From contig OX419757.1 of NCBI GenBank assembly GCA_948567375.1, forward strand, positions 51,646,001-51,710,000: a stretch of 64,000 nucleotides of DNA, read 5' to 3'. Both the position numbers and the translations under genes were made by a program. This DNA is from Lunularia cruciata (lineage: Eukaryota > Streptophyta > Marchantiopsida > Lunulariales > Lunulariaceae). Shown one piece after another: positions 45,304 to 58,289 of this stretch (position 1 is its first letter; every line of letters starts with the position of its first letter). Under the pieces are notes generated by a model that was given only the letters and a program-made list of their open reading frames with translations, did not search any database and was not told the origin of the DNA.

Positions 45304-48300
45304 AATGTAGAGCATCATCACCTCACTTATAAATAGGGTGAGATTTGTGGTTTGCATGGATTGCACATATTTTTCTGTCTATGCAAACCAAGTGTGGTTT
45401 TAGTGGTGTAAACCAAACATGGGGTTTAGTGGATTAAATGGCAAGAATGAATCAACATTAAATTGTGGCACAAGAGGATTGCTTCTTTAGTCATGCTAAA
45501 TATAAATATATGTGGGTGAATTCTGTAGTTTAGAGAACTTAAATTGGCACAAGAGTGTAGAAACTAGTCCAAAAATTGCATATGTTTTGCAAATGCAAGA
45601 GTGTGAATTTTGTAGTTTGAGAATTAAGATATGCTTTGCATAAAAGGAATGGTTTTCCATGGAGGAAACAAACTTGCAATATCAAGAAGCATTGTGAGGA
45701 GAGTATACATAGCACAAGAAGTAAACTTTATATATAACATAATTTTACATGGAAGATTACTAAGCATACTAAAGCTCTTTATTATACTTTCAACTCATGA
45801 CTATTCCTCACTCTCATTCCAACTAGCATAAGGACCAGAATTGGAAGAATAATTTGGTACAAGGAAATTTGGGTCCACATTGTGATTGTTACTAGAGCCA
45901 CCAAGGATTTGAATCTATATTGGATAACATAGTAATAATACTTTTGATTTCCTCAAGAGATTTTCCTACATGGGCTAATTCAAGTGTTATTGAAGAAAAC
46001 CATTTTAATTTTGCTTCACTCTTTTTGATTATGAACTTTTCTACTTTGGGCTTCATTTTCTCTACCTTTCAGATATTTTGGGACCACTTCTATCTTGTGT
46101 TTCTCTAGCTCTACCACCTGCAAAGCTTCAATCTCTGCTATTTTACACCTCTCCTTTGATTCTAGTGATTCAGTTCTTAATTTGCTATGATTAGCTAAAT
46201 ATTGTTATAAAGAACATAAAGTGGGTGGAAGAGCTAGTGTAATCTTGGAAGCTTTTGAAATCCTTTTTCTCTTTCATGAGTCAACTTCTTTCTCTTTCAA
46301 TGTTTCTTTTACATTCTCTTGCTACTCTTTCTCCTTCAATGTATCTCTAGTTTGCTCTTCATTGAGAAATTCTTGACTCTCTTCTTCTTCTTTGATTCTC
46401 CTTTGCTCTTATTAATCCAAGGGCTCCATTTCAGAATTGATTCTTCTTTGCTTGTGGCATAGGGTAGTGTTTCTCCTTTGCTCATGGCGCAAGGGAGTGT
46501 TCCTCAACATTTTCTCTCATCAAGCACATACTATCATCTTCTTCTTGAACTTTGACTGACCCACATTCACAATCTCCAAATGTTTACGTGCAATTTAGAC
46601 TTTGCTCTTCAAGTATATTTAAATAGTCTCCCAAGGACGTTGGGTGCTTGAGATGCTAACCAAAATAGAATCTTGGAGAAAATTTCTCCCAAATTGTCAT
46701 CCTCAAGTGTAATATGGCATGTTCCATTCATGAATTGTACTTCCTCTTCAATACCACCAATACTAACTAATACTAACTAATGCAAAAAGAGATATATTGG
46801 CTCTACCCCAAGAAATTAAATCCATTCTTTTGAAACATGGACAAAGATGGTTAATTTTTTGTTCAATTGTTCTCCATCCTTGCTTCAAGCCCTTCTCAAT
46901 GAGACCTTCACCTCTGCAATTGTATTTCTATTCTTGATTATCTTTATATGATTTCAAGTATTTGAGCACATTTTTTGTAAAGCCAGTCACCATTCACAAA
47001 AGGTGGAAATCCTTTCTTATGCCAAACCAAAATAAATGGCCATGTAATTGAAAGCCATGATTTTTTGGATTACTTTTTTTACTTTTTTTGCCATGGATCT
47101 AACTAAAGTGTTTTGGATCTTCTAAATAGTTGAGTATTTCTAAATTGGTCAACTTTGCCTTTGTTTGCTTTGCATGTGCTACTTGATGTATGGATTGTAA
47201 CTTTGGAACCACTCTTAGTGTGGGCTTGAATGGAAACACACTTTGATCCTTGACTTGTTATGCTTGAAATGGGAACATGGACAGATGCAACTATCTTCTC
47301 AAGCAATTCTTGAAATTGAAGAGGATGAGGAGAGAGAGGAGAAAATTGAGATTGGGAGCTGATGTGGAGAGTGTAATAGGAGATTTTTCATGTTTCCAAG
47401 CTATAAGAAGAAAATTTTGATTTTGATTTAAGTTTGCCAGTGCATAGTCTCTATTACTATCTAGTGTTGGGATTGTCGGGAAATAGGTGGCATGTTTATT
47501 CACCAATATTAACACATTTAAAAAAAAACATTTCAACCCAAAGGAACCATTTCTAATCATTATATTGAGCCTCACATGATGAGATGCAAGCCTACAAAGG
47601 AGGGTACAAGATAATAATTTCAAATTTGATTAAGGACGTGAGAAAATTTTCAAATTGAACATAACATGTGGTTTTTCATTTCTAGCTTCCATTCTGGTTA
47701 ATATAGGTGGATAGCATAATATGGGTGGTTAGAACAAATTTCTTATTTGCATGACTGATTAAGTCTTGGTTCTCACTAATAAACTAACCATACAATTTAC
47801 TAATAAAATCTATGTCAGCATAAAACCTACTCTTGTAAAGCACTTTTTTCTATCCATAAAATTTGGTACAAGACCATTCATTATTGAGACCACCAACTTT
47901 TATGACAACTAGTAAAATACTTTATGGTTCTTGGATGCTCTACCCACACAATTTGGAAAATTTGGAATCTAAAACCCCTATTGTGTTGATGTCAAATCTC
48001 CTACTCAAAAATCTTAGATGAAGCTAGGAAGCAAGGCTTTGGCTTGTCTTATTCTATTTTCCCCTTTTTCAATGTGTATTTATCCTCCACTATAGGTCAT
48101 GAGCAACAAATAAAAGATCTATACATCCAAAGAATTTCCTTGTGGTTTTGTAGTTGAATTGCATTTTTTTAGCAAGGAACCGTCACCATAGATAGACTCT
48201 ATTTCTTATTGTGGTTTGGGAAAATCCAAGAGGATCAAGTGCTTGATATGTTGCCAAAGCAGACCATTGTGCATTAGATGTGACATACATAGTTAAAAAG

Positions 48301-50254
48301 TAGATATCCATATATTGAACCATATAAAACTTGATACTTGGGAGTTTGTAGTGTTTAGTGGTTTCTTTACAAGCCATACAAAGTTGTTCCAATTTAATCA
48401 AAAGTTTTTTCAGCACCATACTTCACTCTTGGATTTTTTTTTATCTTATTATATATCAATGTTTATTTTTAAAGATAGGTCTTGAACTATGATCTCTTAT
48501 ATTAAGGTGAATATAAAAGAGTGTCTATTCATCACATAATTAGTGGAAATAACTATATATTATGATGCATGGCATTTGAGATAATAAAATTTACTAATAA
48601 AGTATCATTTAAAAATATTTTAACTATTCTTAAATTACTTGACATGAGCTCATGATAATGACAATCTTATTGGGTCAACATGCTTGAAGTTGAAATTGAG
48701 TCAGAAATTAAGGTCTCTTGCATTACATCTTGTTATATTATAGGATACTCCATTGTTACTTGTGCATTATATAGAAGAGCCATTGTCAACCTATTACTTC
48801 TCAAAAAGAGAATTAATCAATAATGAAATTAAAGTAATTAGAAATTTCAAAATATGACCTTGTTTAGTCACAATTTTGTTTTCAAAAGATTTACCATATG
48901 ACTTTGAATTGAAATATATGTGAAAATGGAAGTATGGAAGTATATATATATATATATAGCAATGAGTTTCAAGCTTTGACTTGACATATACATACAAGCA
49001 TATAGAAGTGTGTACATATAGCAATGAGTTTGAGGCTAAAATTGGATAGAGATATGATTTTCATATTGTTTTATTGGAAGAGTTTGGTCAATCTAAAGAA
49101 TGCTATATGAATATGAATGAAGCATATGAAAGTAGCATTGTGATGTGGTTTGTGTGTGACTCTTGCAAAAATTGAACTTTCCTAAAATAGAGTTATGTGG
49201 TAAAATTCAAGCTAAAATAGGACTATATTGTGAATTTTCCTCTTGATGAGACTCCAATTCAAGAGTTCCACAAACATTCAACATTAGTTCATATGAAGGG
49301 ATTCATGATTTAGTTGGGGTATTAAGAAAAATCTCATGTTTATGGAGATTATTCTTATAAACTTGGATATTCCTTTAGCTTTTTTTATTTTAGATGAATT
49401 TTTAAGTAATAGCTTTAGTAATTTTTGGAGATAAGAATGTGGAAAAAAGAGAAGAAAAGAAATTTACAAACAATCCTTTCATTTATCATTATCTCTCTTA
49501 TCAAAACCTATAATGAGCATTTTCCTAAGTGATAGCGATGCCTTGATGTTCTAGCTTTGAAGGGATGTCATAAAGTTTGGATATCAACTTTCTTAATATA
49601 TGGTATGGGGTTGAGGGTTGTTAAAGCAACATGGCTTTGGAGTTGATGGTTCACCTTGAACAAGAAACAACCTACCTCACAATAGAAATTGAAACATATG
49701 TGTTGCATATTTTATGATTACAACCTTGTATTGATATGTATTACTTTTATTTATGAATTATATTTTGAAGATGTAGAAAATTGAGAGAAATTGTGGCACT
49801 TATGGAATGAAATAACAAGGAAAACAAACATTAATCTTTAGAAGATCATACTTCATTGTCATTGTTTTATATATAATAGTGACGTAGTTGGATAGGTTCT
49901 TGAGATATCTCAATGACAAATGTCTCAAGAAAGGTATGATTCTTTCCACTCTTCATGATTATTATACCAACATATAAACAATTTCATTCACCTAAATTTC
50001 AAGATGGAGCATATCAAACTATGTGAGAAGATGCATGATGCTCAAAATTATGTACTCAATATTCTTAACTACTCATGAAATAGTTAAGTGTTAAGAGGAT
50101 GGTAGAGCAAACCATTATTGTTATTTCTTGTTTACTGCAAGAAATGACAACTTGGTTATTTTGGTGGGTAGTACACCATACAACAACATTGTAATTTCAT
50201 AAGATAAGTACGTGAAACAATGGTATGATATTTTGGTGAAACAATATTACAAAT
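45304..50254. other. AT-rich sequence with decayed minus-strand coding, no supported gene
   Basis: From about 46900 down to 45770 the minus strand reads as Arg/Glu/Lys-rich text (patches such as ARECKRNIERERS and LMKEKKDFKSFQ) broken by many stops, which suggests a decayed coiled-coil protein. Minus-strand open pieces at 47623-47291 and 47306-47103 match nothing I recognise. The rest to 50254 shows short TA runs (48945-48958) and no gene. Confidence 0.4.
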
Positions 50255-50770
50255 AAAGTCCTTTTGGTTAAACATGCAAGTTAAATAGGCTTAGTTATAT
50301 CTGTAAAGATATTATACATGATGGTCTGAGTAGATTAGATAGAAGAGTCACCAAAAGAGGCTTCCACTAATAGTTACTGGTTAGAAATAAAACAAAAATT
50401 TTGAAGCCAATTTTGGAGGCCTAAAAAAGAGAATTAGGTTTCAAAAAATATAATCTTGCCCTTGCTAAAAAAAATGCATGTTGGCTCCTACCCCTCAGTT
50501 TTTCTTGTTGAGATCTTTCTAATGATACCTCATCCATGCTAATTTGAGCTTCCTACAAAGAGTTTCCAAAAAGATTGCTTTTGGTAAAACTTGTTTGACA
50601 AACCAAATGGAACTAGGGCTGACATGTCACCAATCCATGTATCTAATCTAAAAGTGTAACTTCCTTGGAGTGGATCCTCTTTGCTCTATAGATAGAGTGC
50701 TCTTTTCAAACATTAGAGTTTTTGGGAATTCTAATCTTGTGTGTGCTTATGTATTTGGACAATTAAACCA
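50255..50770 (+). repeat. Family B LTR relic
   Basis: It matches the interior of family B LTRs in order: TTATACATGATGGTCTGAG, GAGTCACCAAAAGAGGC, TTTTGGAGGCCTAAAAAAG, GACATGTCACCAATCC and GTGGATCCTCTTTGCT. Neither end is clear and the TATA box is mutated. It is the oldest-looking copy. Confidence 0.75.
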
Positions 50771-53459
50771 TTTTATAGGTGAGTTTTTGAGTATGTATAA
50801 GAAAAGAGTAGAGTAGTTGGTTGTGGTACTTCACTTTTAGAGCTTTACATTCAAGCAACATACAAGGCATGTAATATCTAATCCATTATTAATGCTTTTA
50901 ATTTTTTTGTAGGCAATTATCATTGTTTCATGGCCCAATGATATTCAATGATTTTATGACTAGTCGGTCTTGCAAGAGAGAAATTATCTAATTACTAAGT
51001 CCTACAAAGAGAAGAATGAAAGATAGTCTGTTTAATAAAAATCTTGCTCTCATCAACATGATCAAAGTATGCTTATAACACTTTTGTAATTCTATTGGGA
51101 ATTACAAGTTCCCTTAACATTGGAACCAAGTGAATCATCTAAGAATCTATGAGAGATACATAATATTAACTTGTATATTGGACCTTGACTTGAAGGCATT
51201 CTTTTGGAAAAGAATGATATAATTAGATAAAGAGATTTTGGTTGATGATATACATACTAAAAAACTAAAAGAAATACTAAAAACATTTTTTACACAAATT
51301 TTTCATATAAAGAGTCAATCTATTGGTTTGGCAAATGTGTATTAAAGTGCACTCTACATTTGCAATAGCATCTTAGGTATACTATAGCATAAAGGCCTAG
51401 TTTATTGTGCTAAAATCCTAGGCAATGATCATGATCCAAATAAGTTGATCAAGAAAACAAGACTTACTTCCTCTCTAGATGGTATGTTGCTTGTAGTTAC
51501 GGTATTATGTCAAGTAATTTGTTTATAAAAGTATAGTTTTATTAGGTTTTCCAAAAGAACTTTTTGTTTTATCAATCTCCATCTACATACCATCTATTGT
51601 TGTAGCATGATACGATAGTAGATGGAGGTGTGTCACTTAACTTGAGACCTTACCTATAGCAAATGGCACAAAATCGTCATAAGTTGAAGAATAATCTCTC
51701 ATAACCTAACAAATCTAACAAATGTATGCAAATTATAGATCTAAGCACTCTTATGTTATTGTTTTTTCTCCTTTGGAGAGAGAGAGAGTTTATATATATA
51801 TATGTTGACATTTATCAAAAGGTAGAGAAAGTTGAGATGCTTACAAATTCAATACATAAGGTTTGATGGACTACAAGAAGAAGCCAAAGAGTCTCTCCTT
51901 GGAGGCACAAGAAAGAATTGCAAGAGCAAAGATGAAGAAAATGTGTTATTTTCTTTTTACTATATAACAAATAGAAATAGCCAAGGTAGAATACTAGAAA
52001 TCATAATGCATAAACTTGTTGTTGTTTAGCAAATATGTAATGAAGATGTATTTATTTCTTACATTATCTTACAAAAACCTTCTTCCTTCAAGATATTAGA
52101 CAAAGATTATATTGTACATGCAAGCATATATATTGAAAGTTTGTTATGGTTATTATTTGCTCAATATATTTTTATCAACTTATGATGTCAAGGCAAAGCT
52201 CAAAAGTTATATGCTTGTTCTATATTCTCTATTCAAGAGAGAGTGAATATAATCCTAAACTAGTTTGTATGAGCATTTATATTCTTGAAGATAGGATCCA
52301 TCAATAATCAATAGATCATCCAACAATCAAATTTATTTGGTCTAATTCCATCACCTTATAGAAAATATTGTTTTTGCTTCTTTGTCCTATGATGTATTCC
52401 ATGTTATTTAAATTTATCTCTCTTATTTATTGATATTATCAATGTTGGGAGGAAGTATGGAAAAATTACTTGAGGTTCTACTCCATGCACAAAACATCAA
52501 TTCATTTTGTAAAGAAGTCCACAAAAACCTAAATCAATCATTTTACAAGATAAGTTGGGTTTAGAAAAGTTAGTTGATATTATTTTCAAAGAACTTAGTT
52601 GACAACACAGAGAAAAACTTTGATGAGTGTAAATTTTATTGACAATATTCAAGAATTGGAGAAATCTGCTCTTATCATGCAATTTGAATTTGCAGCTAGC
52701 ATTGTAAGTGTAAATAGTTGACATATCATAAGAGTCATTGCCAAAAGGTACTTTCTCCATAAAAGTGAGTGTTCAATAATGTTAACAAGATTGTGGAGGT
52801 GGTAAGCTAAACCATTAGCTTTGTTGTCAATCTTTTGGCTTTGTATTGGCTAGTTCTTAGACCAAACTATTAAGCACATTGGTAAATATTTTGTTAATAT
52901 TAATGATGAGCTATTTTTTGTTGCTATATTTCTTGTACCCACTATAAATAATACTTGAAGTATAGAAATTGCAAACCAAATTTGAAGTCATTACTATAAA
53001 ATTTAAGTATTTAACTCAAAGACCATGTAAATATATTTTTAATCTAATTGGTAAATTGAACTACTTTGCTAATTCTATGAGTCATTGAATGTAATCTTTC
53101 AAACTTAGCCTTTGATCTTTGAATCTTAAATATTTTAAGTTTGGTCACTATTTTTATGTTTATAGAGTATTAGTTTCTTTGCTTTGATTTTGGCTTTCAA
53201 CTTCTAAGTCTTTATCATTTTCTAAATTTCTATTATTGCTTATTTGCATTGCTCTTGCTTTCCTTAGACTAGCTCTTCAATTTTTCATGGCTCATAATAT
53301 CATTTTTTTAAGTTTCCATTTTAAGAAGAAAATTTACAAATCTTCTCTTTAAGGATTTCTAAAAATAAAAATAGATATCCCTTCAAAATCATTCACAATT
53401 TTTCTTTCTTTCTTATTAATTTTTACTTTGAAGAAAAAGAGCACCCTAATGATATCAAG
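50771..53459. other. AT-rich sequence without supported genes
   Basis: Short frames only. A GA run followed by TA repeats lies at about 51778-51804. No recognisable domains or repeat ends were found. Confidence 0.5.
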
Positions 53460-54540
53460 GAGTTTCAAATATAGCTTTTTCTAGTACCCATAAGATTCCA
53501 TAAATATTTTTATGGGTAACATGTATAAATTTTAATGGGTAGTAAAAATGGGAATCAAATTTGTTTTAACAAGGGCTAATAGCAATGTTGTAGAAGTTAT
53601 ATGAGGATTTGAAATTGTTACCCATTTCATGACTAAAATAGAAAGTGAAAATCTTGAGAAGTTTGTTGATTGGAATGAATGGAAGTTGGACAATGAAGAA
53701 GATTCTATTGGAGTACTCACAAGATGGTGGAATTATACATTGGAATCTTGTTATTTGCAAGATAAAGTACAATGTACTTGGAGCAATGAGTTTGTATAAA
53801 AATATTTCTCAGATTGGATGCTTGAGTGTTTAGATAGCTTACTAGGATGGAATTATTATTGTTCTATGCTTTAGTAAATGCCATAACAAATCATGGAGTA
53901 TTTAGAAATGCAACTCAAAGAACACAAACTCTAATGTGGGTGTAGGTTGCACTTGCTCTTGATAGGTTTGCCCATCATGAAATTGGGGCAAGTGTGGCAA
54001 GAGGGTACAACCTATGGGGGATCAGTACATGCTCTACAATTATATTTACAAAACTAGTAATCATTGCAATTATTTCTATCTTGGGCAAGGAGGTAAAATG
54101 GCTGGATTGAAAGGAGAATTCAGAATATCTGGTTGTTTTGCTCAAAAAGGATTCCTTGTGTATGTGGGTTTAGTAGATAGGACTTTATTTAGATTGTCAC
54201 AATGACCCAAAGTGGACAAGAAAACATATTTTTGTCAAAAAGGATTTTATTCTATTAATGGTCAAGTTGTATGTGACAATATGAGAAGGATTATTCATTT
54301 CACTAAAGCTAAGAAATAGAGTTTTGTGAAATGTTGATGCATGGTGTGGTAATATTTTTTGTAGGGTGCAAATAAGTATTGATCCAACCTGTAACTGTGT
54401 GAATTGTCAATGTGCAAGAATATCTGGATCTTACCACAACATGGCATGTATAAAAAATCACCTAAATAGATGGATTTCAATACAAGGGACAAGTGCAGTT
54501 TTTTTAAGAACCATCAATTTCTATTAGGGGATTTTGGTTA
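53460..54540 (+). pseudogene. PIF/Harbinger-like transposase remnant, copy 2
   Basis: With stops and shifts the frame reads FVDWNEWKLDNEEDSIGVLT, then a region matching ALDRFAHHEIGASVARG, then a DDE-type domain. From about 54120 that domain reads GFLVYVGLVDRTLFRLSQ, PKVDKKTYF and QKGFYSINGQVVCDNMRRI. In PIF/Harbinger transposases the corresponding text is close to GFVDGT and YSINVQVVCD, with a catalytic Asp in each. Both Asp codons are still present here. A stop at about 54204 and others inactivate it. Terminal inverted repeats and a TTA/TAA target site were not identified. Confidence 0.75.
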
Positions 54541-54594
54541 GATTCCTATGAGACATTTAGTTCTCTTCAAATAGGCCCAAACACCCAACAAGGC

Positions 54595-55283
54595 TATAAA
54601 AGGCCGAGGAGAGAAATAGTAGAATGGAAGATCAAAGTGGAAGATCACATTGGGACTATTGAATGAAGGAAACTCTAAATGCCTAGCATGAGCTTAGGCT
54701 TTGGTATTTATACGGAAGCATACAAGGCTCTTAAGAAACTTCTCATGAAGCTTCCTAAAAGTTGCCTTCTTAGAGTGCAAGCCAAGCTAACCGTGAAGCT
54801 TCTCAAGAAGCTTTGTTTTAGAAGTTGCTTACTTTGGCATGCAAGCTAAGCTAGTTGAGAAGCTTCCCAAAAAGTTTTCTTCTAAAAGCCACCTACTTGG
54901 CATGCAAACTAAGCTATCCAAGAAGCTTCCCAAGAAACTTTGTTTTAGAAGTTGTTTACTTGGCATGCAAGCTAAGCTAGTTGAGAAGCTTCCCAAGAAG
55001 CTTCATTTTAGAAGCTACCTACTTGGCATGCAAGCTAATCTAGTTGAGAAGCTTCCCAAGAAGTTTTTTTTCTAGAAGCTACCTACTTGGCATGTAAGCT
55101 AAGCTAGCCAAGAAGCTTCCCAAGAAGCTTCATCCTAGAAGTCACCACTTGGTATGCATAATACCCAATACTTGGAAAATACCAAGTAGCTTCCTAGATG
55201 CTTCTTGAATATTCCTATATTTTTTCGCTAATTTTTACTTTGTTAATCTCAATTAACTTGTCAATTAACTCCATATTGTGACA
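54595..55283 (-). repeat. 3' LTR of C' (689 bp), expanded by a minisatellite
   Basis: On the minus strand it starts TGTCACAATATGG after the purine tract TAATGGGGGAATA, and ends at TATA, next to 54594. Compared with the 414-427 bp LTRs of the younger C element it is about 270 bp longer. The gain comes from extra 63-bp repeat units. A TATAAATACC box on the minus strand lies near 54702-54712. Confidence 0.8.
54835..55150 (+). repeat. 63-bp minisatellite, about five units, inside the C' LTR
   Basis: GGCATG recurs at 54836, 54899, 54962, 55025, 55089 and (as GGTATG) 55151, with spacings of 63, 63, 63, 64 and 62. Each unit contains AAGCTAAGCTAG and GAAGCTTCCCAAGAAGC, full of AAGCTT palindromes. 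Because 63 is a multiple of three, the + strand stays open for 78 codons (54839-55075) and encodes MQAKLVEKLPKKL-type repeats. I do not regard that as a gene. Confidence 0.9.
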
Positions 55284-55424
55284 TATTCCCCCATTACTAG
55301 TTAGTGATGTCCTCATCACCATGAAACTTCAAATTCCTAGATGGCCATTTGTGCATTCTGGAGATGAGAAAGAGGGTTTCAAGTAGCATCATGAAGTGGA
55401 TACACTTTCTAAAGGACTTTGTAC

Positions 55425-56116
55425 TATAAGCCGGCCTGTCTCTCACTAAGGATGAACCTATGATGGCTATTATGATAGCACACCATGGACTAAGAAGGCA
55501 AGGAATCCCAACTCCATCATACTCCTCCAAGGCTAACACTCCAAGACTCAAGAAATTGCTCACTAGAGAACTCAATGAGAGAGAGATAGTTGCAAATGAA
55601 AGGATGATGAGTACTTCCTCACCCCTTGTTTATATACTTGTGAAATAGTTACGCACCAAAGTTACTAATTACTGGAGTAACTCAAGTTACTAGGCTAAAA
55701 GTCAAGTAAAGTCAAAAAGTATAAAGGAATATCTATCCACATGGGCATATTCCACTAAGCATGTGATCTTATATTGACCCAACCACTAAGTCAAGGATTC
55801 CTTCACATGGGCTATCCTTGGATTATAGAAGAATCCAAAACAAAAAGGCTTGTGGGGCCAAGACTTCTCAATCTTTTCCTCAAAGCCAAACACCTAGTAA
55901 CAATACCAAGTCAACACACTAGAATCAAAAATAGTGGTGCTCATCTTTTCCACTTCCTCTAAAGTAAGGTCCCCTCTATCTTAGCTATGACTAACTTTAG
56001 CTAATCATGAATAATGTAAAACCATATTTTATCTCTATATAAATAATATCTCTCAAGTACTTGTAATACCAAGCTAAATATCACAATACCACATACATGC
56101 ACAAATGGGTGTTATA
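55425..56116 (-). repeat. Solo LTR of family A (692 bp) with GTAC target duplication
   Basis: On the minus strand it starts TATAACACCC and ends GGCTTATA. GTAC flanks both sides (55421-55424 and 56117-56120). When the LTR and one GTAC are removed, the host sequence reads GGACTTTGTACTCCGTATG, matching GGACCTTGTATGCCGTATG in the younger C element near 58190-58210. This empty-site comparison fixes a four-base duplication. Confidence 0.92.
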
Positions 56117-56120
56117 GTAC

Positions 56121-57627
56121 TCCGTATGTTGTTGGCAGCCATGTTGAATTTAGCAACGTGTAAGGGTACAATCAAATTTTTACTCCTCATGATCATTGAT
56201 AGGGATGAGAGGAGAAGGGGGCTGGTCATGAGAGGAAAAGGAATATGGATTAGAAACTAGAAATATGAAAGACAAGGTAGATGCACTTATGACAAGGTAA
56301 GGTAAGTTGATAAGTAACATGAGAAATGATTTGGGTGATATCAAATGGACCTATTCAATTAGGAGCAAGTTTACAAACTTGGGTTTCAAGGAGGAAGAGT
56401 AGTTTATGAGAAGAAAGTATGACCTTATCACTAAGTTGAAAGGTAAGATCAAAATTATATTGGTTCCCATATTGTCTTTGACAATTTTGAACAACAAGGA
56501 GATGAGATTTGGCTTGTTGTAGGAATTGAGATATTTTGGTCAAGAAGGTGGAAGTATGAGTGACATGAGATGGAGGAGGAGAAAGGAGGGAATTTGGAAC
56601 AAGTGGGCCAAAATTAATGAAGAAAGTAGAGAATCTGGTGTTTACTTATTTGTTATTATTGTAGGCAAATTCAATAGTTGCAAGACATTTGTCCCAATTG
56701 GTATGGTGAGTGTTGATAAAGATACAAAGCATATCCTTCAAGGTGCAATTTTCACATTTAGTTTGTTCATTAATTTGAGGATGATAGGCCATGGAAAAAA
56801 CAAGCTTGGTGCCAAGTAGCTAAAGAGTGTTTGCTAAAATTCCAATTCTGATGAATCAAGGATCATGGTTAGAGATGAGTATGCAAGGTATACCATGATG
56901 CTTCAAGATATTTTCATAGTAGATCTAGGCCAATGTTAGAGCATCCACTATATCAAAGGTTGGTATCCAATGGATTTGCTTACTAAACTTATTGACAAAC
57001 ACCACAATTGATGTGTGCCCTTGCTTTGTCTTGGGCAAGGATGTGATGAGATCTAAGCTCACATGTTCCTATCAAGAAGATGGGATGGGAAGTAGTTGAA
57101 GGAGTCCACTCAATTTCTACTTGTTGGCCTTGTTGCATTAGTAGCTCTCATAGGATAAACAAACTTGTGAACATTTTCATGCCATGTTGGGACACCACCA
57201 TTGGCATTGTAGGGTACCCAAGGTCTTGTCCACACCCATGTGACTAGAAGAAGCCCATGATTTGTAAGTCATGGGCTTCTTGAAGGCACACAAGTCATAG
57301 ATTGTACTTGGTTGGAACATAGATACAATTCTTATATTATAAAAGACCTTCCTTGAAGGGGAATATGTTGTACTCCTTGTTGTGTGCTACAAGACAACCT
57401 TGCATTATATGAAATAAGGGGTCTTGTTGTAAAGCTCTCCTAAACTCAATTTTTGGCTTTTGCATTGATTGATACTATCATAATCGCTGCCATGATGAGA
57501 AGAAGAGACTTCAAATCAAGTCAATATGATAGAGCATTGAGGATAACATGGAACCTACCAGGTCTGTACTCAACTTTGATTTCAAACAACTTTAGTTGTT
57601 CTTCCTATCAATGATGTAGACTGTTCA
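56121..57627 (-). pseudogene. Integrase of C'
   Basis: On the minus strand the HHCC region and core can be followed with frame changes. Near 57040-56980 the text is LPKTKQGHTSIVVFVNKFSK then QIHWIPTFDIVDALTLA, aligning with the first half of the core. The C-terminal part at 56543-56355 reads FLQQAKSHLLVVQNCQRQYG, then FQLSDKVILSSHKL, like the FNVGDQVWLST region of family B. The younger C element has lost this whole section. Confidence 0.75.
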
Positions 57628-58054
57628 TGTAAAAGACCAAGACCAAGGAGAGAAATAAGAGAATGGAAACTCACATTGGGACACTTGAATGAGGGAAAAT
57701 TCCAAATGCTTAGCATTAGCTTCGGCTTTGGTATTTATAGGTAGTATACAAGGCCCTTGAGAAGCTTCTCAAGAAGTTTCCTCAAGCCGCTTTCTTAGAG
57801 TGCAAGCCAAGTTAATCAAGAAGCTTCTCAAGAAGCTTCCTTCTAGAAGTTGCCTACTTGGCATGCAAGCTAAGCTAGTTGGAAGCTTCTAGAAGCTTCT
57901 TTCTAGATGCTACTTACTTGAGGTGTACGCTAAGCTAGTTAAGAAGCTTCCTAAGAAGCTTCCTCAATACTTTTGGAATATTCTAGGCTAATTTTGTCTT
58001 ATTTGCTACTTTGTTAGCCCTACTATCTTCATTGCTAAACTCCACATTGTTACA
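57628..58054 (-). repeat. 3' LTR of the younger C element (427 bp)
   Basis: On the minus strand it starts TGTAACAATGTGG and ends GGTCTTTTACA. It has one to two copies of the AAGCTT-rich unit. The purine tract GGTGGGGGAATA lies at about 58055-58066. Confidence 0.9.
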
Positions 58055-58100
58055 TATTCCCCCACCGCTAGTTGGTGACATCCGTGTTGCCAATGAAGCT

Positions 58101-58289
58101 TCAAACTCTTGGAGGATGGAATTCTGTCAGTGCATTTTGGAGGTGAGAAAGAGGTTCCCATGTGGCATCATGAAAGGGATTCCCTTTCCAAAGGACCTTG
58201 TATGCCGTATGTTGTCGATGTCCTTGTTGGATGTAGCGACGTGCAAGGATACGATCAACTTTGTACTCATGATCTTTGATAGGGATCAT
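58101..58289 (-). pseudogene. Chromodomain of the younger C element
   Basis: The open frame reads DHEYKVDRILARRYIQ, then TAYKVLWKGNPFHDATWEPL and LQNALTEF. The aromatic cage positions (Tyr of EYKV, Trp of LWKG and Trp of TWEP) are intact, making this the best-preserved chromodomain in the window. It follows directly on the first residues of the integrase finger, because the intervening core is deleted. Confidence 0.88.

Noticed and set aside
46100-46900. Charged minus-strand text as a functional coiled-coil gene
   Set aside because: Stops occur every few dozen codons with no splice pattern that removes them.
54839-55075. 78-codon frame of 21-residue repeats as a possible antimicrobial or signalling peptide gene
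   Set aside because: It comes from the 63-bp minisatellite of an LTR, has no independent promoter or homologue, and stays open only because the unit length divides by three.
54835-55150. Regular repeats as a CRISPR array
   Set aside because: Units are contiguous without unique spacers, in a plant LTR.
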